Shown here piece by piece: positions 9,401 through 18,451 of a stretch of DNA of 64,000 nucleotides. Made by a program: the position numbers and the translations under genes. This DNA is from an uncultured Lachnospiraceae bacterium. GTDB lineage: Bacteria; Bacillota; Clostridia; Lachnospirales; Lachnospiraceae. Each line of letters opens with the position of its first letter. Within the stretch, counting starts at the first letter, position 1. The notes below the pieces were generated by a model, which had not been told where the DNA came from, searched no databases, and was given only the letters and a program-made list of their open reading frames with translations. The stretch is taken from positions 1 to 64,000 of the forward strand of contig CANPUE010000002.1 in the NCBI GenBank assembly GCA_947577185.1. The letters run 5' to 3'.

Positions 9401-10369
9401 ATGTATTATATCATCATGAATCCCTCATCAAAATCCGGCAAGGGGCTCTCCAGCTGGCAGAAATTAGAACCAATCTTCCAGGAAAGAAAGATTCCCTACA
9501 AACTTATGCTGTCCTCACACGCCGGAAATATCTCAGAGCTGACCGAAAAGATCACATCGGACGCTGTAAATACTGATTCCGTCATCAATCTCATCATACT
9601 CGGCGGCGACGGCACGATCAATGAAGCGCTCCAGGGCATCCGTGATTTTTCCAGGGTAAGGATCGGCTATATCCCTACAGGTTCCAGCAACGATCTGGCC
9701 AGAGATCTGCATCTTGACAAAAATCCCATGGCAGTGCTGGAGAAGATTCTGCGGGAGAAGCCCTGCGCCAAATACGATCTGGGCTGTCTGCGCTATGAGG
9801 AAACTTCGAATACTATAAAAAGGCGGCCAGACACCAGATTACCGCACACCTGTTATTTTCTTGTCAGCAGCGGGATCGGATTTGATGCCGCCGTATGCGA
9901 GGAAGCGCTTTCTTCCAATATCAAGAATACGCTCAACAAACTCAGACTTGGTAAACTTACCTATCTGGGGATCGCTCTCAAGCAGATCCTGACGGCCAAA
10001 CCCGTATCGTGTGAGTTATCTCTGGACGGAGAGCCGGCCATTCATATAAAACATTTTCTTTTTATTGCCTCTATGATACACCGGTATGAAGGCGGCGGAT
10101 TCAAATTCTGCCCTGATGCCGATGCGCAGGACGGTCTGCTGGATCTGTGTGTGGTCGGCCGTATGCCAAAACTGCTCATTCTGACCGCACTGCCTACCGC
10201 ATTCTTTGGAAAGCACTATATCTTCCCACAGATATCCCATTACCGGGCGAAACGCGTCGAGATCAGGACCTCCAAGCCCCTTTGGGTTCATACGGACGGT
10301 GAAGTTCCGTTCCGCTCTGATCATATTTTCCTCTCCTGCGAGGCGGGGAAAGCAGCCTTTCTCAATTAG
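9401..10369 (+). CDS. Diacylglycerol kinase family lipid kinase (YegS/BmrU-like)
   Basis: Family members phosphorylate diacylglycerol or related lipids at the membrane face. The 322-residue protein starts with IIMNPSSKSGKG, has the nucleotide-binding GGDGTINEAL at residues 68-77, and the conserved GYIPTGSSNDLARDL at 89-103. All are diagnostic of the DAGK catalytic domain. The start at 9401 follows AGGAAAAGGA and fits the usual N-terminus; an in-frame start 39 codons earlier would lie inside the promoter region. A PAP2-type phosphatase gene follows on the same strand after 180 bp, so the two may both act on lipid phosphates. The lipid substrate cannot be told from sequence. Confidence 0.9.
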   Translation: MYYIIMNPSSKSGKGLSSWQKLEPIFQERKIPYKLMLSSHAGNISELTEKITSDAVNTDSVINLIILGGDGTINEALQGIRDFSRVRIGYIPTGSSNDLARDLHLDKNPMAVLEKILREKPCAKYDLGCLRYEETSNTIKRRPDTRLPHTCYFLVSSGIGFDAAVCEEALSSNIKNTLNKLRLGKLTYLGIALKQILTAKPVSCELSLDGEPAIHIKHFLFIASMIHRYEGGGFKFCPDADAQDGLLDLCVVGRMPKLLILTALPTAFFGKHYIFPQISHYRAKRVEIRTSKPLWVHTDGEVPFRSDHIFLSCEAGKAAFLN

Positions 10370-10465
10370 TGTGATTAGTATGCCTGAATCGTGCACTCCG
10401 TTCACGATTGAACATTATTACCATTTTTGACTTGAAATATAGCAAATTTTTATCTAAAAATGATT

Positions 10466-10493
10466 TTGACTTTTACCTGCGATCTGCTAAGAT
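10466..10493 (+). promoter_or_regulatory. Candidate promoter for the PAP2 gene
   Basis: TTGACT at 10466-10471, a 16-bp spacer and TAAGAT at 10488-10493, ending 56 bp before the start codon. It suggests that the PAP2 gene can be transcribed separately from the kinase gene. Confidence 0.4.
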
Positions 10494-10549
10494 AAGTCTC
10501 ATAAGAATTTATCACAGCGTTTTCTTTAAGAAAGGATGCAGGAACTGAA

Positions 10550-11227
10550 ATGAAATTATTTTACCGATATAAACATGCAATCCCACTGATCATCTATGGT
10601 GTGATCTACCTGATCTGGTTTGGGCACCTGGAACGCACAGTGAAACGTTATCAGGTCATTCACGTAGCTTTAGATGACCATATTCCGTTCTGTGAAGTGT
10701 TTGTTGTCCCTTATCTGTTATGGTTCCTGTATGTGGCAGTTACCGTTTTGTATTTCTTTTTGAAGGATAAAGACGATTATTTCAAAAGCTGTACTTTCCT
10801 TTTTACCGGAATGACTGTTTTTCTGCTCATCTCTACGCTGTTTCCAAACGGTCATCACCTGAGACCGTACGTTATGCCCAGAGACAATATTTTTACACAG
10901 ATGGTATCCTTGCTGTACCGCGCCGATACCCCCACGAACCTGTGGCCCAGTATTCATGTATATAATTCACTTGGCTGTCATTTTGCCATCACAAAGAGCA
11001 GACATTTTGAACACAAAAAGGGAATCAGACTGGCATCGCTGCTTCTTTGTATCTCGATCATTCTGTCAACCATGTTCTTAAAACAGCATTCCGTCTTTGA
11101 CGTGATGACCGCTTTTGTTATGGCTGCAGTCATGTACCTGATCGTATATCGTTCCGATGTCTTACTTAACTTAAAACACAATTTTGAAAACAGGAATAAA
11201 AGAAAACCGGGTCCGGAAGCACTCTAA
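10550..11227 (+). CDS. PAP2-superfamily membrane phosphatase
   Basis: A 225-residue membrane protein with five to six hydrophobic segments. The PAP2 active-site motifs are present as WPSIHVYNS (usually PSxH) and FLKQHSVFDVMTA (histidine and aspartate of the third motif). The first motif, usually KxxxxxxRP, may be the HHLRPY stretch near residue 104. The arrangement resembles the inositol-phosphoceramide-synthase-like branch of PAP2 more than undecaprenyl-pyrophosphatases, but the substrate is not known. AAAGGATG precedes the ATG. It follows a diacylglycerol-kinase-family gene, which points to lipid phosphate turnover. Confidence 0.8.
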   Translation: MKLFYRYKHAIPLIIYGVIYLIWFGHLERTVKRYQVIHVALDDHIPFCEVFVVPYLLWFLYVAVTVLYFFLKDKDDYFKSCTFLFTGMTVFLLISTLFPNGHHLRPYVMPRDNIFTQMVSLLYRADTPTNLWPSIHVYNSLGCHFAITKSRHFEHKKGIRLASLLLCISIILSTMFLKQHSVFDVMTAFVMAAVMYLIVYRSDVLLNLKHNFENRNKRKPGPEAL

Positions 11228-11238
11228 ACCCGGTTTTT
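11203..11238 (+). terminator. Terminator overlapping the PAP2 stop codon
   Basis: An inverted repeat with AAAACCGGGT at 11203-11212 and ACCCGGTTTT at 11227-11236 is followed by more T. The left arm lies inside the last codons of the PAP2 gene. Confidence 0.8.
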
Positions 11239-11261
11239 TCATGCAGATTTTCAGATATTAT

Positions 11262-12287
11262 TTAATTGAAATGGAAAAATCTCTGGCAGAGTTTATATCC
11301 TTCCACGGAAATCTTTCTGCCTCCCTTTCCCGGAAGATTCATGGAATTGCCCAGAATGCCGTACCGCAGTCTGATATAGAGAAGCCTGTCTTTTTGTTTG
11401 ATAGTTTTCCACAGTTCCTTCTTTTTCTCCAGACTTTCTTCCGTAGCGGAACGGATCAGTAAAATTGATGAGATCACGGTGATGATCTCCAGATAATTTA
11501 CCATATAGGTACGCATTTTACGCTGTCTGCTCACTTCCGCTTTTTTCTCCACAAGATAATCGAGCATCATCTTATTGACCCGTATCTGCTGATCGATCCT
11601 CGATAACATGACCTGTTCGTTGACAGACTGTCCTTCCCTGCCGATATAATACCGGTAAAAATTGACATCGAGATAGTACATAGTCCTGACGTAGGGCAGG
11701 GGCTCGAAAACAAAGAGATTGTCCACATAAAACAGATGCTCAGGCAGTTTGAGTCCGCACTCCCACAAAAGTTTCGTCCTGTATATGACAGAATGCATCA
11801 GGATATACTGCCCTTTATGGAAATGTCTGACTTCATTCCAGGTAAAGATCTTATCTTTGGGCAGTGCATGATGATATCTCATGACTCTGTTTTTCTTAGC
11901 GCCCTCTTTCTCATAGACAAAATTGCTGATCAGCATGTCCAAAACAGTATTTCCGCCTGCAAATTCCCTGAGGGTCTGCAGAATCTGCCGGTATGCGCTC
12001 TCCTTTACCCAGTCATCACTGTCAACAACTTTAAAGTACAGCCCGGACGCATGTTCCAGCCCGGTATTGACTGCCGCGCCATGTCCTCCGTTTTCCTGAT
12101 GAATGGCTCTGACGATATTCGGATACATCATTTCATATTCATCCGCAATTGCTCCCGTGCGGTCTGTCGATCCGTCATCTACGATAATGATCTCCACATC
12201 CTCACCGCCAGGCAGCAATGATTCAATACATTTTTTCATATATGCTTCCGAATTATAACTCGGAATCGCAATCGATAACAGTTTCAT
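11262..12287 (-). CDS. Family 2 glycosyltransferase
   Basis: A 341-residue GT-A fold transferase. It starts with LLSIAIPSYNSEAYMKKC, has IIIVDDGSTDRTG near residue 38, the acceptor-side ENGGHGAAVNTGLEHASG, and the metal-binding VVDSDDWV. A C-terminal half of about 180 residues is basic and aromatic without clear membrane helices. It probably adds a sugar to a cell-surface polymer or lipid, though the sugar and acceptor are unknown. The start at 12287 follows AGAGGAAA and lies 8 bp after the mutY stop, so the two genes are probably co-transcribed. An in-frame start inside mutY is open but has no ribosome binding site. Confidence 0.88.
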   Translation of the reverse strand: MKLLSIAIPSYNSEAYMKKCIESLLPGGEDVEIIIVDDGSTDRTGAIADEYEMMYPNIVRAIHQENGGHGAAVNTGLEHASGLYFKVVDSDDWVKESAYRQILQTLREFAGGNTVLDMLISNFVYEKEGAKKNRVMRYHHALPKDKIFTWNEVRHFHKGQYILMHSVIYRTKLLWECGLKLPEHLFYVDNLFVFEPLPYVRTMYYLDVNFYRYYIGREGQSVNEQVMLSRIDQQIRVNKMMLDYLVEKKAEVSRQRKMRTYMVNYLEIITVISSILLIRSATEESLEKKKELWKTIKQKDRLLYIRLRYGILGNSMNLPGKGGRKISVEGYKLCQRFFHFN

Positions 12288-12294
12288 TTTCCTC

Positions 12295-13458
12295 TCATTC
12301 CTCCGTCTGCGTATCCCGGGCCGACCGTCCCGGAAAAGAACGCCTTTTAATCTCCACAAAATCCGTATATGCGGCAAAAGCAGAAGGGATCGGGCAGCGT
12401 TCCTCTATTTCATGAGGTGTCGCAAAGAACAATCCGCCGTCCGGACTGGTCTGTTCCAGTTCATCCACTCGCACTGCATAACCTGTCATATGCCACTCTT
12501 TATGAGTAAAAATATGCTTTGACGGCGCCAGCTTCACAATCCTCAGCGGAGACAGGCCCAGTCTTTTTATATATTCGATGACCCGCTCTTTACTCTGTTT
12601 TCCTTCCATCGAAGGAAGCTCATACATACCGGCTAACAGTCCGGTATCCGCGCGTTTGTGAAGAGCAATCTTATTTTCGTCAAGAATGACAAGGATCGTC
12701 TTTTCTTCCATACCACGCTGTTTTTTCGGCGTCTTCCTGGGAAATTCCATGATCCGCCCTTCCTGCTTTGCCCTGCATAGCCCACTGCATGGGCATTCAT
12801 CACACTTAGGCGCCCCGTTCGGTATACAGACTGTGGCGCCCAATTCCATCATTGCCTGATTAAAGTCACCCGGTCTCTCTTTTGGCATTCCTTCGGCAAG
12901 TTCGTCCTCCACCGCCTTTTTCACTTTTGTGTCCGAGATATCCCGGCCGTCAAGGCGGATCCTTGACAAAATACGCAGCACATTCCCGTCTACCGCCGGA
13001 ACCGCCTGGCCAAACGCGATCGAAGCAACGGCTCCCGCCGTATAACTTCCGATTCCAGGCAGTTTGAGCAGTTCCTCATACGTTTCGGGCATCCTTCCAT
13101 CATATTCCAGCACAATCTTCTGTGCCGCCTTTTTCATATTTCTTGCACGGTTATAATATCCGAGTCCCTCCCAAAGTTTCAGCAGCCGGTCTTCCTCTAC
13201 CTCTGCAAGACTCCGGATATCCGGAAGTTCCTGCAAAAATCTTGCATAATAGGGTCTGACCGCCTCCACTCTCGTCTGCTGCAGCATAATCTCCGACAGC
13301 CATACATGATACGGCTCGGGATGTTCGCGCCACGGCAGAATCCGCCTTTTCTTATCATACCATGTAAGAAGAGGCCCGGCTATCCTGCCCGGATCCGGTA
13401 ACGGGTCCCGTTCTTCCCGTACACTTTCATTTTTTATATGGTATTCCTGCTGTCCCAT
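12295..13458 (-). CDS. mutY: A/G-specific adenine DNA glycosylase
   Basis: Removes adenine mispaired with 8-oxoguanine. Visible features are the catalytic Glu in WLSEIMLQQTRVEAV, the helix-hairpin-helix LPGIGSYTAGAVASIAF, the catalytic Asp in PAVDGNVLRIL, and the 4Fe-4S cysteines with spacing C-x7-C-x2-C-x5-C around CIPNGAPKCDECPC. The C-terminal 130 residues form the Nudix-like 8-oxoG recognition domain. I chose the ATG at 13458 because GGAG lies 5 bases upstream; ATG codons further upstream have no such site. Length 387 is close to that of Firmicutes homologues. The glycosyltransferase gene follows directly. Confidence 0.93.
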   Translation of the reverse strand: MGQQEYHIKNESVREERDPLPDPGRIAGPLLTWYDKKRRILPWREHPEPYHVWLSEIMLQQTRVEAVRPYYARFLQELPDIRSLAEVEEDRLLKLWEGLGYYNRARNMKKAAQKIVLEYDGRMPETYEELLKLPGIGSYTAGAVASIAFGQAVPAVDGNVLRILSRIRLDGRDISDTKVKKAVEDELAEGMPKERPGDFNQAMMELGATVCIPNGAPKCDECPCSGLCRAKQEGRIMEFPRKTPKKQRGMEEKTILVILDENKIALHKRADTGLLAGMYELPSMEGKQSKERVIEYIKRLGLSPLRIVKLAPSKHIFTHKEWHMTGYAVRVDELEQTSPDGGLFFATPHEIEERCPIPSAFAAYTDFVEIKRRSFPGRSARDTQTEE

Positions 13459-13529
13459 AACAACTCCGCTCATGCCGGCCCGACAGGCAGGTGCGTCAGG
13501 CTTTCCCGTCTGTCCTGACAAAAAACTGC

Positions 13530-14450
13530 CTATCCGTCATCCGGCTCTTTGTTTTTATAAGGCACCCGCGCAGCGGGCACCACCTCCGCAGCCGCTCTCG
13601 TATGCACCAGCTGGTCGTCAAAAAAGATATGCGCCCCAAAAGCTTTCAGCACGGCTGTCTTTTGAACGCCTCCCAGGAAAAAAACCTCATCGATCCTGAC
13701 ATTCCATGCCCGCAGAGTACGGATCACCCTCTCATGTGCCGGCGCACTTCTGGTCGTCACAAGTGCAGTCCTGATCGGAGCCTCTTTCGCAGCAAAGTTC
13801 TTCTGCAGCTGCGACAATGTCTTTAAAAATCTGGCAAATGGTCCTGCCTGTAAAGGATTTCCTGCATTTCTGCGCTCGTTTTCTTCAAATGCTTCCAGCC
13901 CATGTTCCCGGAAGATCTGTTCCGACTCATCCGAAAAGAGTACGGCGTCTCCGTCAAAGGCAATCCGTATCTGTCTGATCTGATGTTCACAGTCATAGGT
14001 ATGTATCCCGTCACTGCAAATAATACCCGCGGCAATGTTGGAATCTATGGCACTTTGCACATCATCCTCATAGGCCGACAGAAACAGATCCGTCCGAAAC
14101 GCTTCCAGATAAGGCGCCAGAGAAGCGCCGCTCGCCAGCACGGCTCTCGTGATATTCAGTCCGTAATGGCTGATCGCATTAAAGACGCGGAGCGACGTAT
14201 CCGGACTGTTTCTGGACATGATGATGACTTCAACACATCCTTCATTCCCTGGCAGATGATTCAGGTTTAACAGCGCTTTGATCAGCGGAAAACCCGGTCC
14301 CGGCCGCAATATTTCGTTTTCGTGCTCCACCTGATAGCGGCAGTACGCTTCTACCCCATCCCGCTCAAAGATCTCATTCTCACCGGACAGATCGAACAAC
14401 GCCCGGGAAGAAACTCCCACAACAAGTCTGCTTTCCAAATCATAAGACAT
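13530..14450 (-). CDS. Cytosolic 5'-nucleotidase (NT5C1-like family)
   Basis: A 306-residue protein resembling the 5-nucleotidase family of animal cytosolic type I enzymes, found also in bacteria. It shows LVVGVSSRALFDL near the N-terminus, the stretch VIIMSRNSPDTSLRVF, IAFDGDAVLFSDESE with the acidic haloacid-dehalogenase-like residues, and ALVTTRSAPAHERVIRTLR followed by EVFFLGG and HIFFDDQ. It would dephosphorylate nucleoside monophosphates. GGAGG precedes the ATG. The DUF1653 gene ends 63 bp upstream on the same strand with a 9-bp inverted repeat between them (14458-14466 with 14493-14501), so they may share a transcript. Confidence 0.82.
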   Translation of the reverse strand: MSYDLESRLVVGVSSRALFDLSGENEIFERDGVEAYCRYQVEHENEILRPGPGFPLIKALLNLNHLPGNEGCVEVIIMSRNSPDTSLRVFNAISHYGLNITRAVLASGASLAPYLEAFRTDLFLSAYEDDVQSAIDSNIAAGIICSDGIHTYDCEHQIRQIRIAFDGDAVLFSDESEQIFREHGLEAFEENERRNAGNPLQAGPFARFLKTLSQLQKNFAAKEAPIRTALVTTRSAPAHERVIRTLRAWNVRIDEVFFLGGVQKTAVLKAFGAHIFFDDQLVHTRAAAEVVPAARVPYKNKEPDDG

Positions 14451-14513
14451 ACAATCCCTCCTGACATGTGCGGCTGCCGCCTGTCAATCCTCTGTCAGGA
14501 GTCTGCATGTTTC

Positions 14514-15074
14514 CTATCGCAGTCTGTTGCACTCATATCTGGCAAACGTCAGAAGGCAGTTCCGCAATTCGTCGTATCTGCTTTCAATACTCCCTTCCTT
14601 GACCTCAACATCCACAGCAACCGCCATGATATTAATCATTTCATCATCAATGCGGTTATACAGCATACTCAGAATTTCCAGCCGCCTCTCATAAGAATCC
14701 GCATCCAGAAATTGTAGTACCAGAGGATCGATATTCAGTTCTTCCGCTTCTGTTTCTATTGTTTTTGTTTCCGTTACCGTCTCCCGAACTGTCTCCTGGA
14801 CTGTTTCCCGCTCCACATCCGGCTCTGTGTCACAGTCGTTCTGCGCATTTAAAAGCTCAAACCGGTAACGGCAGGTAACATCCGGATATTTTTTCCTGTC
14901 TACTTCCTCCATAAAAGAAGACAGCTCCCTTGCGTAAATCTGAAAGTCTCCATACATCGCCTGGTAAATGACCATCATCTCCCCGGTCTCACTGTGTTTT
15001 GCAAGACAGCGGATCTGGTACGTCTTTCCTTTAAAATGTCTGTACATTTCCTGTGGTTGTGGATTATGTCTCAT
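14514..15074 (-). CDS. DUF1653-domain protein
   Basis: The first 65 residues match the DUF1653 pattern: YRHFKGKTYQIRCLAKHSETGEMMVIYQAMYG and ARELSSFMEEVD. The family has no clear molecular function and is often near DNA-repair or nucleotide genes. The last 110 residues are acidic, with a Thr/Glu/Val-rich low-complexity linker (residues 97-116) and then a helical tail. The gene begins right after a duplicated GCAGGCTGAGAAAGGAAC-type sequence that supplies its ribosome binding site AAAGGA. It is followed by the nucleotidase gene. Confidence 0.8.
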   Translation of the reverse strand: MRHNPQPQEMYRHFKGKTYQIRCLAKHSETGEMMVIYQAMYGDFQIYARELSSFMEEVDRKKYPDVTCRYRFELLNAQNDCDTEPDVERETVQETVRETVTETKTIETEAEELNIDPLVLQFLDADSYERRLEILSMLYNRIDDEMINIMAVAVDVEVKEGSIESRYDELRNCLLTFARYECNRLR

Positions 15075-15076
15075 GT

Positions 15077-15140
15077 CAGCCTGTGTTCCTTTCTCAGCCT
15101 GCGGTTTTGTTCCCTTCTCTCAGCCTGCGTGAGAGGCCGC
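15077..15140. repeat. Short direct repeat duplicating the DUF1653 leader
   Basis: On the minus strand GCAGGCTGAGA followed by AGGAAC-like bases occurs twice, with a third partial copy CAGGCTGA directly before the start codon. The outer copy plus its upstream CTGCGGCC resembles 29143-29168, so this is probably another fragment of the dispersed repeat family. Confidence 0.5.
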
Positions 15141-15247
15141 AGCAGCATATCTATTATTATAATCCCAAACCTTTTAATTGTCATTCATTTCTGTCGATAA
15201 ACTTTCTCCTGTGTATGGAGATCTGCCCGGAAAATCAGGGTTTTTGT

Positions 15248-15625
15248 TCACACAATGATAAATTCATAATGAAATGTGCACTGTTTATCCGCAAATTCCG
15301 TTTCTGAAAGTTCCCGCATCAGATTCTCCTTATCCTGCTGATCCAGCCCCTCAATTTTTCTATGATGTATGAGCACCATATAATCTCTCGTCCCCTGACC
15401 GTCTGACACCCATCTGATCGTAATGCCGCTGTTGCGGTATCCCTTCTCATCAAGCAGATGCCTTATGCCCGCATAATATTCCTCTTCCATCAGGGCGTAG
15501 TACTGTTTTTTCCCGCCCGCATCCGCCCGGTCCCTGCTCATCGCTGTCTCTTTGATACAAAACAGCAAAACCAGAACAGCCAGTAAAACCGTGATCCCAA
15601 ATGAAACGTCTTTTCTTCTCATCAT
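15248..15625 (-). CDS. Small membrane-anchored protein of unknown function
   Basis: A 125-residue protein with a basic start (MMRRKD), one hydrophobic segment at about residues 9-25, and a soluble tail of about 95 residues. The tail contains EEEYYAGIRHLLDEKGYRNSGITIRWVSDGQGTRDYMVLIHH and ends FHYEFIIV; it looks like an extracytoplasmic alpha/beta domain. I do not recognise the family. The start at 15625 follows GGAAGGGG; an upstream in-frame start has no ribosome binding site. It lies between two minus-strand genes without an obvious operon partner. Confidence 0.65.
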   Translation of the reverse strand: MMRRKDVSFGITVLLAVLVLLFCIKETAMSRDRADAGGKKQYYALMEEEYYAGIRHLLDEKGYRNSGITIRWVSDGQGTRDYMVLIHHRKIEGLDQQDKENLMRELSETEFADKQCTFHYEFIIV

Positions 15626-15818
15626 AATCCGCCCCTTCCTGAATAGAATTTTATTGAGAACATCTGTTCTTATTTCCAGTATAAAACAAATGTTCGATTC
15701 TTTCAATCTGTTTTTTTTATTAGACGGTTACAGGATAGCAAAAAAAGTGTACCATAAACCGGACTTGATCTCTGCGCACAAAAAAAGCAGGACAAACGCC
15801 TGCTTTTCGCTGTTATTT

Positions 15819-16115
15819 TTATTCCTGTATGATATGGTATCTCTGAAAGATCTTATCCGCACCGCACACATGCCTGGTTCCGTCCTGATCCACAATAATG
15901 TAATCATCTTTATTGATAAATGTGCGGCCTCTGCGGTGTACGATATAAGGACAGACAATACTTCCGTTCTCTCTTTTTACCTGGATCAGGTTATCCGTCA
16001 CGATCCAGCCTTTCGTGATCACATCCGCCAGTAATTCAAAACCGTCTTCCATTCCTTTATCGGCTTCGTATTTCTCAACAGCTGCCTCCAGATCGATTCT
16101 TCTGCATTTCATCAA
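15819..16115 (-). CDS. Conserved hypothetical 98-residue protein
   Basis: The ORF begins at a pair of ATG codons with a strong GGAGGGG upstream. The N-terminal half is helical and acidic (LEAAVEKYEADKGMEDGFELLADVITKG). The second half is beta-rich with a CPYIVHRRGRTFINKDDYIIVDQDG stretch that suggests a small barrel. No membrane segment or known motif is present. It may bind nucleic acid or another protein, but nothing in the context proves this. The short length and good ribosome binding site support a real gene. Confidence 0.6.
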   Translation of the reverse strand: MMKCRRIDLEAAVEKYEADKGMEDGFELLADVITKGWIVTDNLIQVKRENGSIVCPYIVHRRGRTFINKDDYIIVDQDGTRHVCGADKIFQRYHIIQE

Positions 16116-16197
16116 AACCCCTCCAATCCCTTTTCAATGTCTTCCGTATTTTATATTTCTATTGTATAACAGATTCCCCGGGAAAAGCTATGGTTTT

Positions 16198-17298
16198 TTA
16201 GCCCCATTCCCGCAGCAGATCCGTTACAAAAGATACCGGCGAATAGTCTTTGATACGGTTGCCCCACAAAAACAGATGCTCCAGGTTCTTTAATCCGGCA
16301 AGCGCTCTTACATTCCTGATCCGGTTATGATACAAAAACAGGGTTTGCAATGCCGTAAGCTCCGCGAGAGGAGAAACATCCCGGATCCGGTTATTTTGCA
16401 GATACAGTCTCTCCAGGCTCTTGAGACCCTTTAACGCAGTGATATCCTCGATCTGGTTGTTGTAGATCTCCAGAACCGTCAGGCCGGATAATTTTTCAAG
16501 TATCCTGATGTCTTTTATGCGGTTGTTATGGAGGATCAGCGCTGTCAGGCCGGAAAGACGGACAAGGGCATTAATATTACAGATGTTATTATATCCCAGA
16601 AACAGATATTGCAGTTTTGCCAGTTTTCCCAGCTCGTTTATGTCACTGACTTTATTATAAAAGACAGTCAGTTTTTCCAGTGAGTGAAAATGTCTGATAT
16701 CCCGCAAAGACACTATTTTTCCCCGCTTTGCACATCGGTCAATGTTACGTTGATCCGTACGGAAACAATAAACCAGCCCGGATTTTTTCGAATGTGAGAC
16801 CACACCGCAGGAGCTGGCCCGTTCATCCTTTCTGACGATATAGATTCCGTTGATCTCCAGTTCCTTTATGCCGCGCACCTCGCTCCAGAAAACAGTGCCT
16901 TCCTTTTTTCCCAGATAATCTCTGATTAACGCCTCAAAAGCCGCATCCTCCCACTCGATCTCATAATCAAGCGCTTTTGCGGCATTTAACAGACTGCGCT
17001 TTCCTGTGTGCTTCCAGCCCTGTCTTAAAGTCTGCAGAGCTGTCAGGTAATCGCCCATCTGCCGGTACGTTTCCGCTATCCCAAAATAGGCTTCGGCATT
17101 CATGGGATCAAGCCCGGCCGCCTTATAGAAGGCTGACAGCGCCTGCAGATGATCGTTTTGAGCAAGCGCTTTTTTTCCTGTATCCAGATATCTGGCAAAA
17201 AGCAGGGCATCAAAACCTGCGGATGCCCTTTCCATCATGAAAAATGCTGTCGCCAATATTTTTTCTCTGATCTGTGTCCCTGTACTTTCCCCGCTCAT
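16198..17298 (-). CDS. TPR and leucine-rich-repeat protein
   Basis: A 366-residue protein without signal peptide or membrane segment. Residues 35-125 look like tetratricopeptide repeats (ALSAFYKAAGLDPMNAEAYFGIAE, then MGDYLTALQTLRQG). Residues 205-358 are seven consecutive 22-residue leucine-rich repeats of the SDS22/internalin type, with the pattern LxxLxxLxLxxNxIxDIxxL and almost no length variation. Between them is a roughly 80-residue region with four cysteines. Both repeat types bind proteins, so it is probably a scaffold or adaptor in the cytoplasm. It starts 12 bp after the holA stop and is likely co-transcribed with it. Confidence 0.8.
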   Translation of the reverse strand: MSGESTGTQIREKILATAFFMMERASAGFDALLFARYLDTGKKALAQNDHLQALSAFYKAAGLDPMNAEAYFGIAETYRQMGDYLTALQTLRQGWKHTGKRSLLNAAKALDYEIEWEDAAFEALIRDYLGKKEGTVFWSEVRGIKELEINGIYIVRKDERASSCGVVSHSKKSGLVYCFRTDQRNIDRCAKRGKIVSLRDIRHFHSLEKLTVFYNKVSDINELGKLAKLQYLFLGYNNICNINALVRLSGLTALILHNNRIKDIRILEKLSGLTVLEIYNNQIEDITALKGLKSLERLYLQNNRIRDVSPLAELTALQTLFLYHNRIRNVRALAGLKNLEHLFLWGNRIKDYSPVSFVTDLLREWG

Positions 17299-17310
17299 TC
17301 TTAACCCCCA

Positions 17311-18291
17311 TCAAGACGCGCTGTATCTGATCAGTAATAATTCCACGCTGAGTACATCATTCATTTTTCCTGTCTTAACGGCCTCTTCCGCCTCTACACA
17401 GTCGGTCACCGCTTTGCGCAGGTCCCCCGTGGAAAAGCGGGAAGCCTGGTTCACATATTTTCCGGTGACAAATCCCGGCAGTCCGACCTTTTCACCGATT
17501 GTCTTAACCGGGTATCCTTTTTTATTCAGTTCTTTCACCTGCAGCAGAAGATTGAACTGTCTTGCCAGCAAAAACAGGATCCGCATAGGAGGCTCCTTCA
17601 GCGTCAGCAGATCATAGTACAGTGTCATCGCCTTCTCCTGTTTTTTCTCGGCAATCGCGTTCATCATCTCGAAAATCTGATTGTTCACCTGTCTCGTGCA
17701 CACCTGCTCGATATCCCGGCCGGTAATAACCTCTTTGTCCATGCAGTAACAGATCAGCTTTTCGAGTTCCCTGCTGATGTTTTCCATATTCGTGCCTGTT
17801 TTTTCCAAAAAAAATTCCAGATCCCGCTCCGTGATCTTTTTGTTCTCTTTTTTCAGCAGACCGGCGCTCCAGCGCTTTAAAACGGTTTCATCCTGCGCCT
17901 TAAACTCAATGGCACGCCCCTTTGCGGTGACAGCCTTATAGAGTTTACTCCGTTTGTCCACTTCCCGCTCTGTCAGGACGAAAAAGGCTGTTTCAGAAGG
18001 TTCTTTCAGGTAGTCGGCCAGCGCTTCGCCGCCATGTTTCAATAAACCGCTGTTTTCGATCACGATCAGCCGCCTGTCCGCAAAAAACGGCAGCGTCTCC
18101 GCGAGGTCAACGATCTCACCGACGTTAATGTCCTTTCCTTCAAAGTAGTGATAATTCATGGAATCCTGATCGCCTGAGAGCGCATTTTTTAATTTATCCC
18201 GATACTGTCTGCGCAGATAATCTTCTTCTCCATAGAGGAGATAAACCTGTTTCAGCTGTCCGGATTTTATTTCTTCGTTCAGTTTTTGCAT
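17311..18291 (-). CDS. holA: DNA polymerase III delta subunit
   Basis: The clamp-loader subunit that opens the beta sliding clamp. The 326-residue length is normal for Firmicutes. The N-terminus (QVYLLYGEEDYLRRQYRDKL) and the domain II-III stretch (LEFFLEKTGTNMENISRELEKL, then FEMMNAIAEKKQEKAM and RILFLLARQFNLLLQVKEL) are typical. AAAGGA precedes the ATG. It follows comEC on the same strand, an arrangement common in Firmicutes, but a separate promoter lies in the 160-bp gap. Confidence 0.93.
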   Translation of the reverse strand: MQKLNEEIKSGQLKQVYLLYGEEDYLRRQYRDKLKNALSGDQDSMNYHYFEGKDINVGEIVDLAETLPFFADRRLIVIENSGLLKHGGEALADYLKEPSETAFFVLTEREVDKRSKLYKAVTAKGRAIEFKAQDETVLKRWSAGLLKKENKKITERDLEFFLEKTGTNMENISRELEKLICYCMDKEVITGRDIEQVCTRQVNNQIFEMMNAIAEKKQEKAMTLYYDLLTLKEPPMRILFLLARQFNLLLQVKELNKKGYPVKTIGEKVGLPGFVTGKYVNQASRFSTGDLRKAVTDCVEAEEAVKTGKMNDVLSVELLLIRYSAS

Positions 18292-18408
18292 CGATATCGT
18301 GTCCTTTGATTTGGTTTTGAAAAAACTACATAAGTTGTGCTGTATCGGTCAAAGTGTCCGGCACGGCGTCTGACTGGTTTTGATGATAAAATATCTGCAT
18401 TCTGTTAT

Positions 18409-18438
18409 ATTTTAAAGGAAAGCTGTGATATTTGTCAA
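18409..18438 (-). promoter_or_regulatory. Candidate holA promoter
   Basis: On the minus strand a consensus TTGACA (18438-18433) is followed by an 18-bp spacer and TAAAAT (18414-18409). It lies in the gap after comEC, about 120 bp upstream of the holA start. Confidence 0.55.
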
Positions 18439-18451
18439 ATCTTATTAAAGC

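Noticed and set aside
15077-15140. CRISPR-like direct repeat upstream of the DUF1653 gene
   Set aside because: Only two and a half short units with no distinct spacers; better explained as a local duplication of repeat-family sequence.
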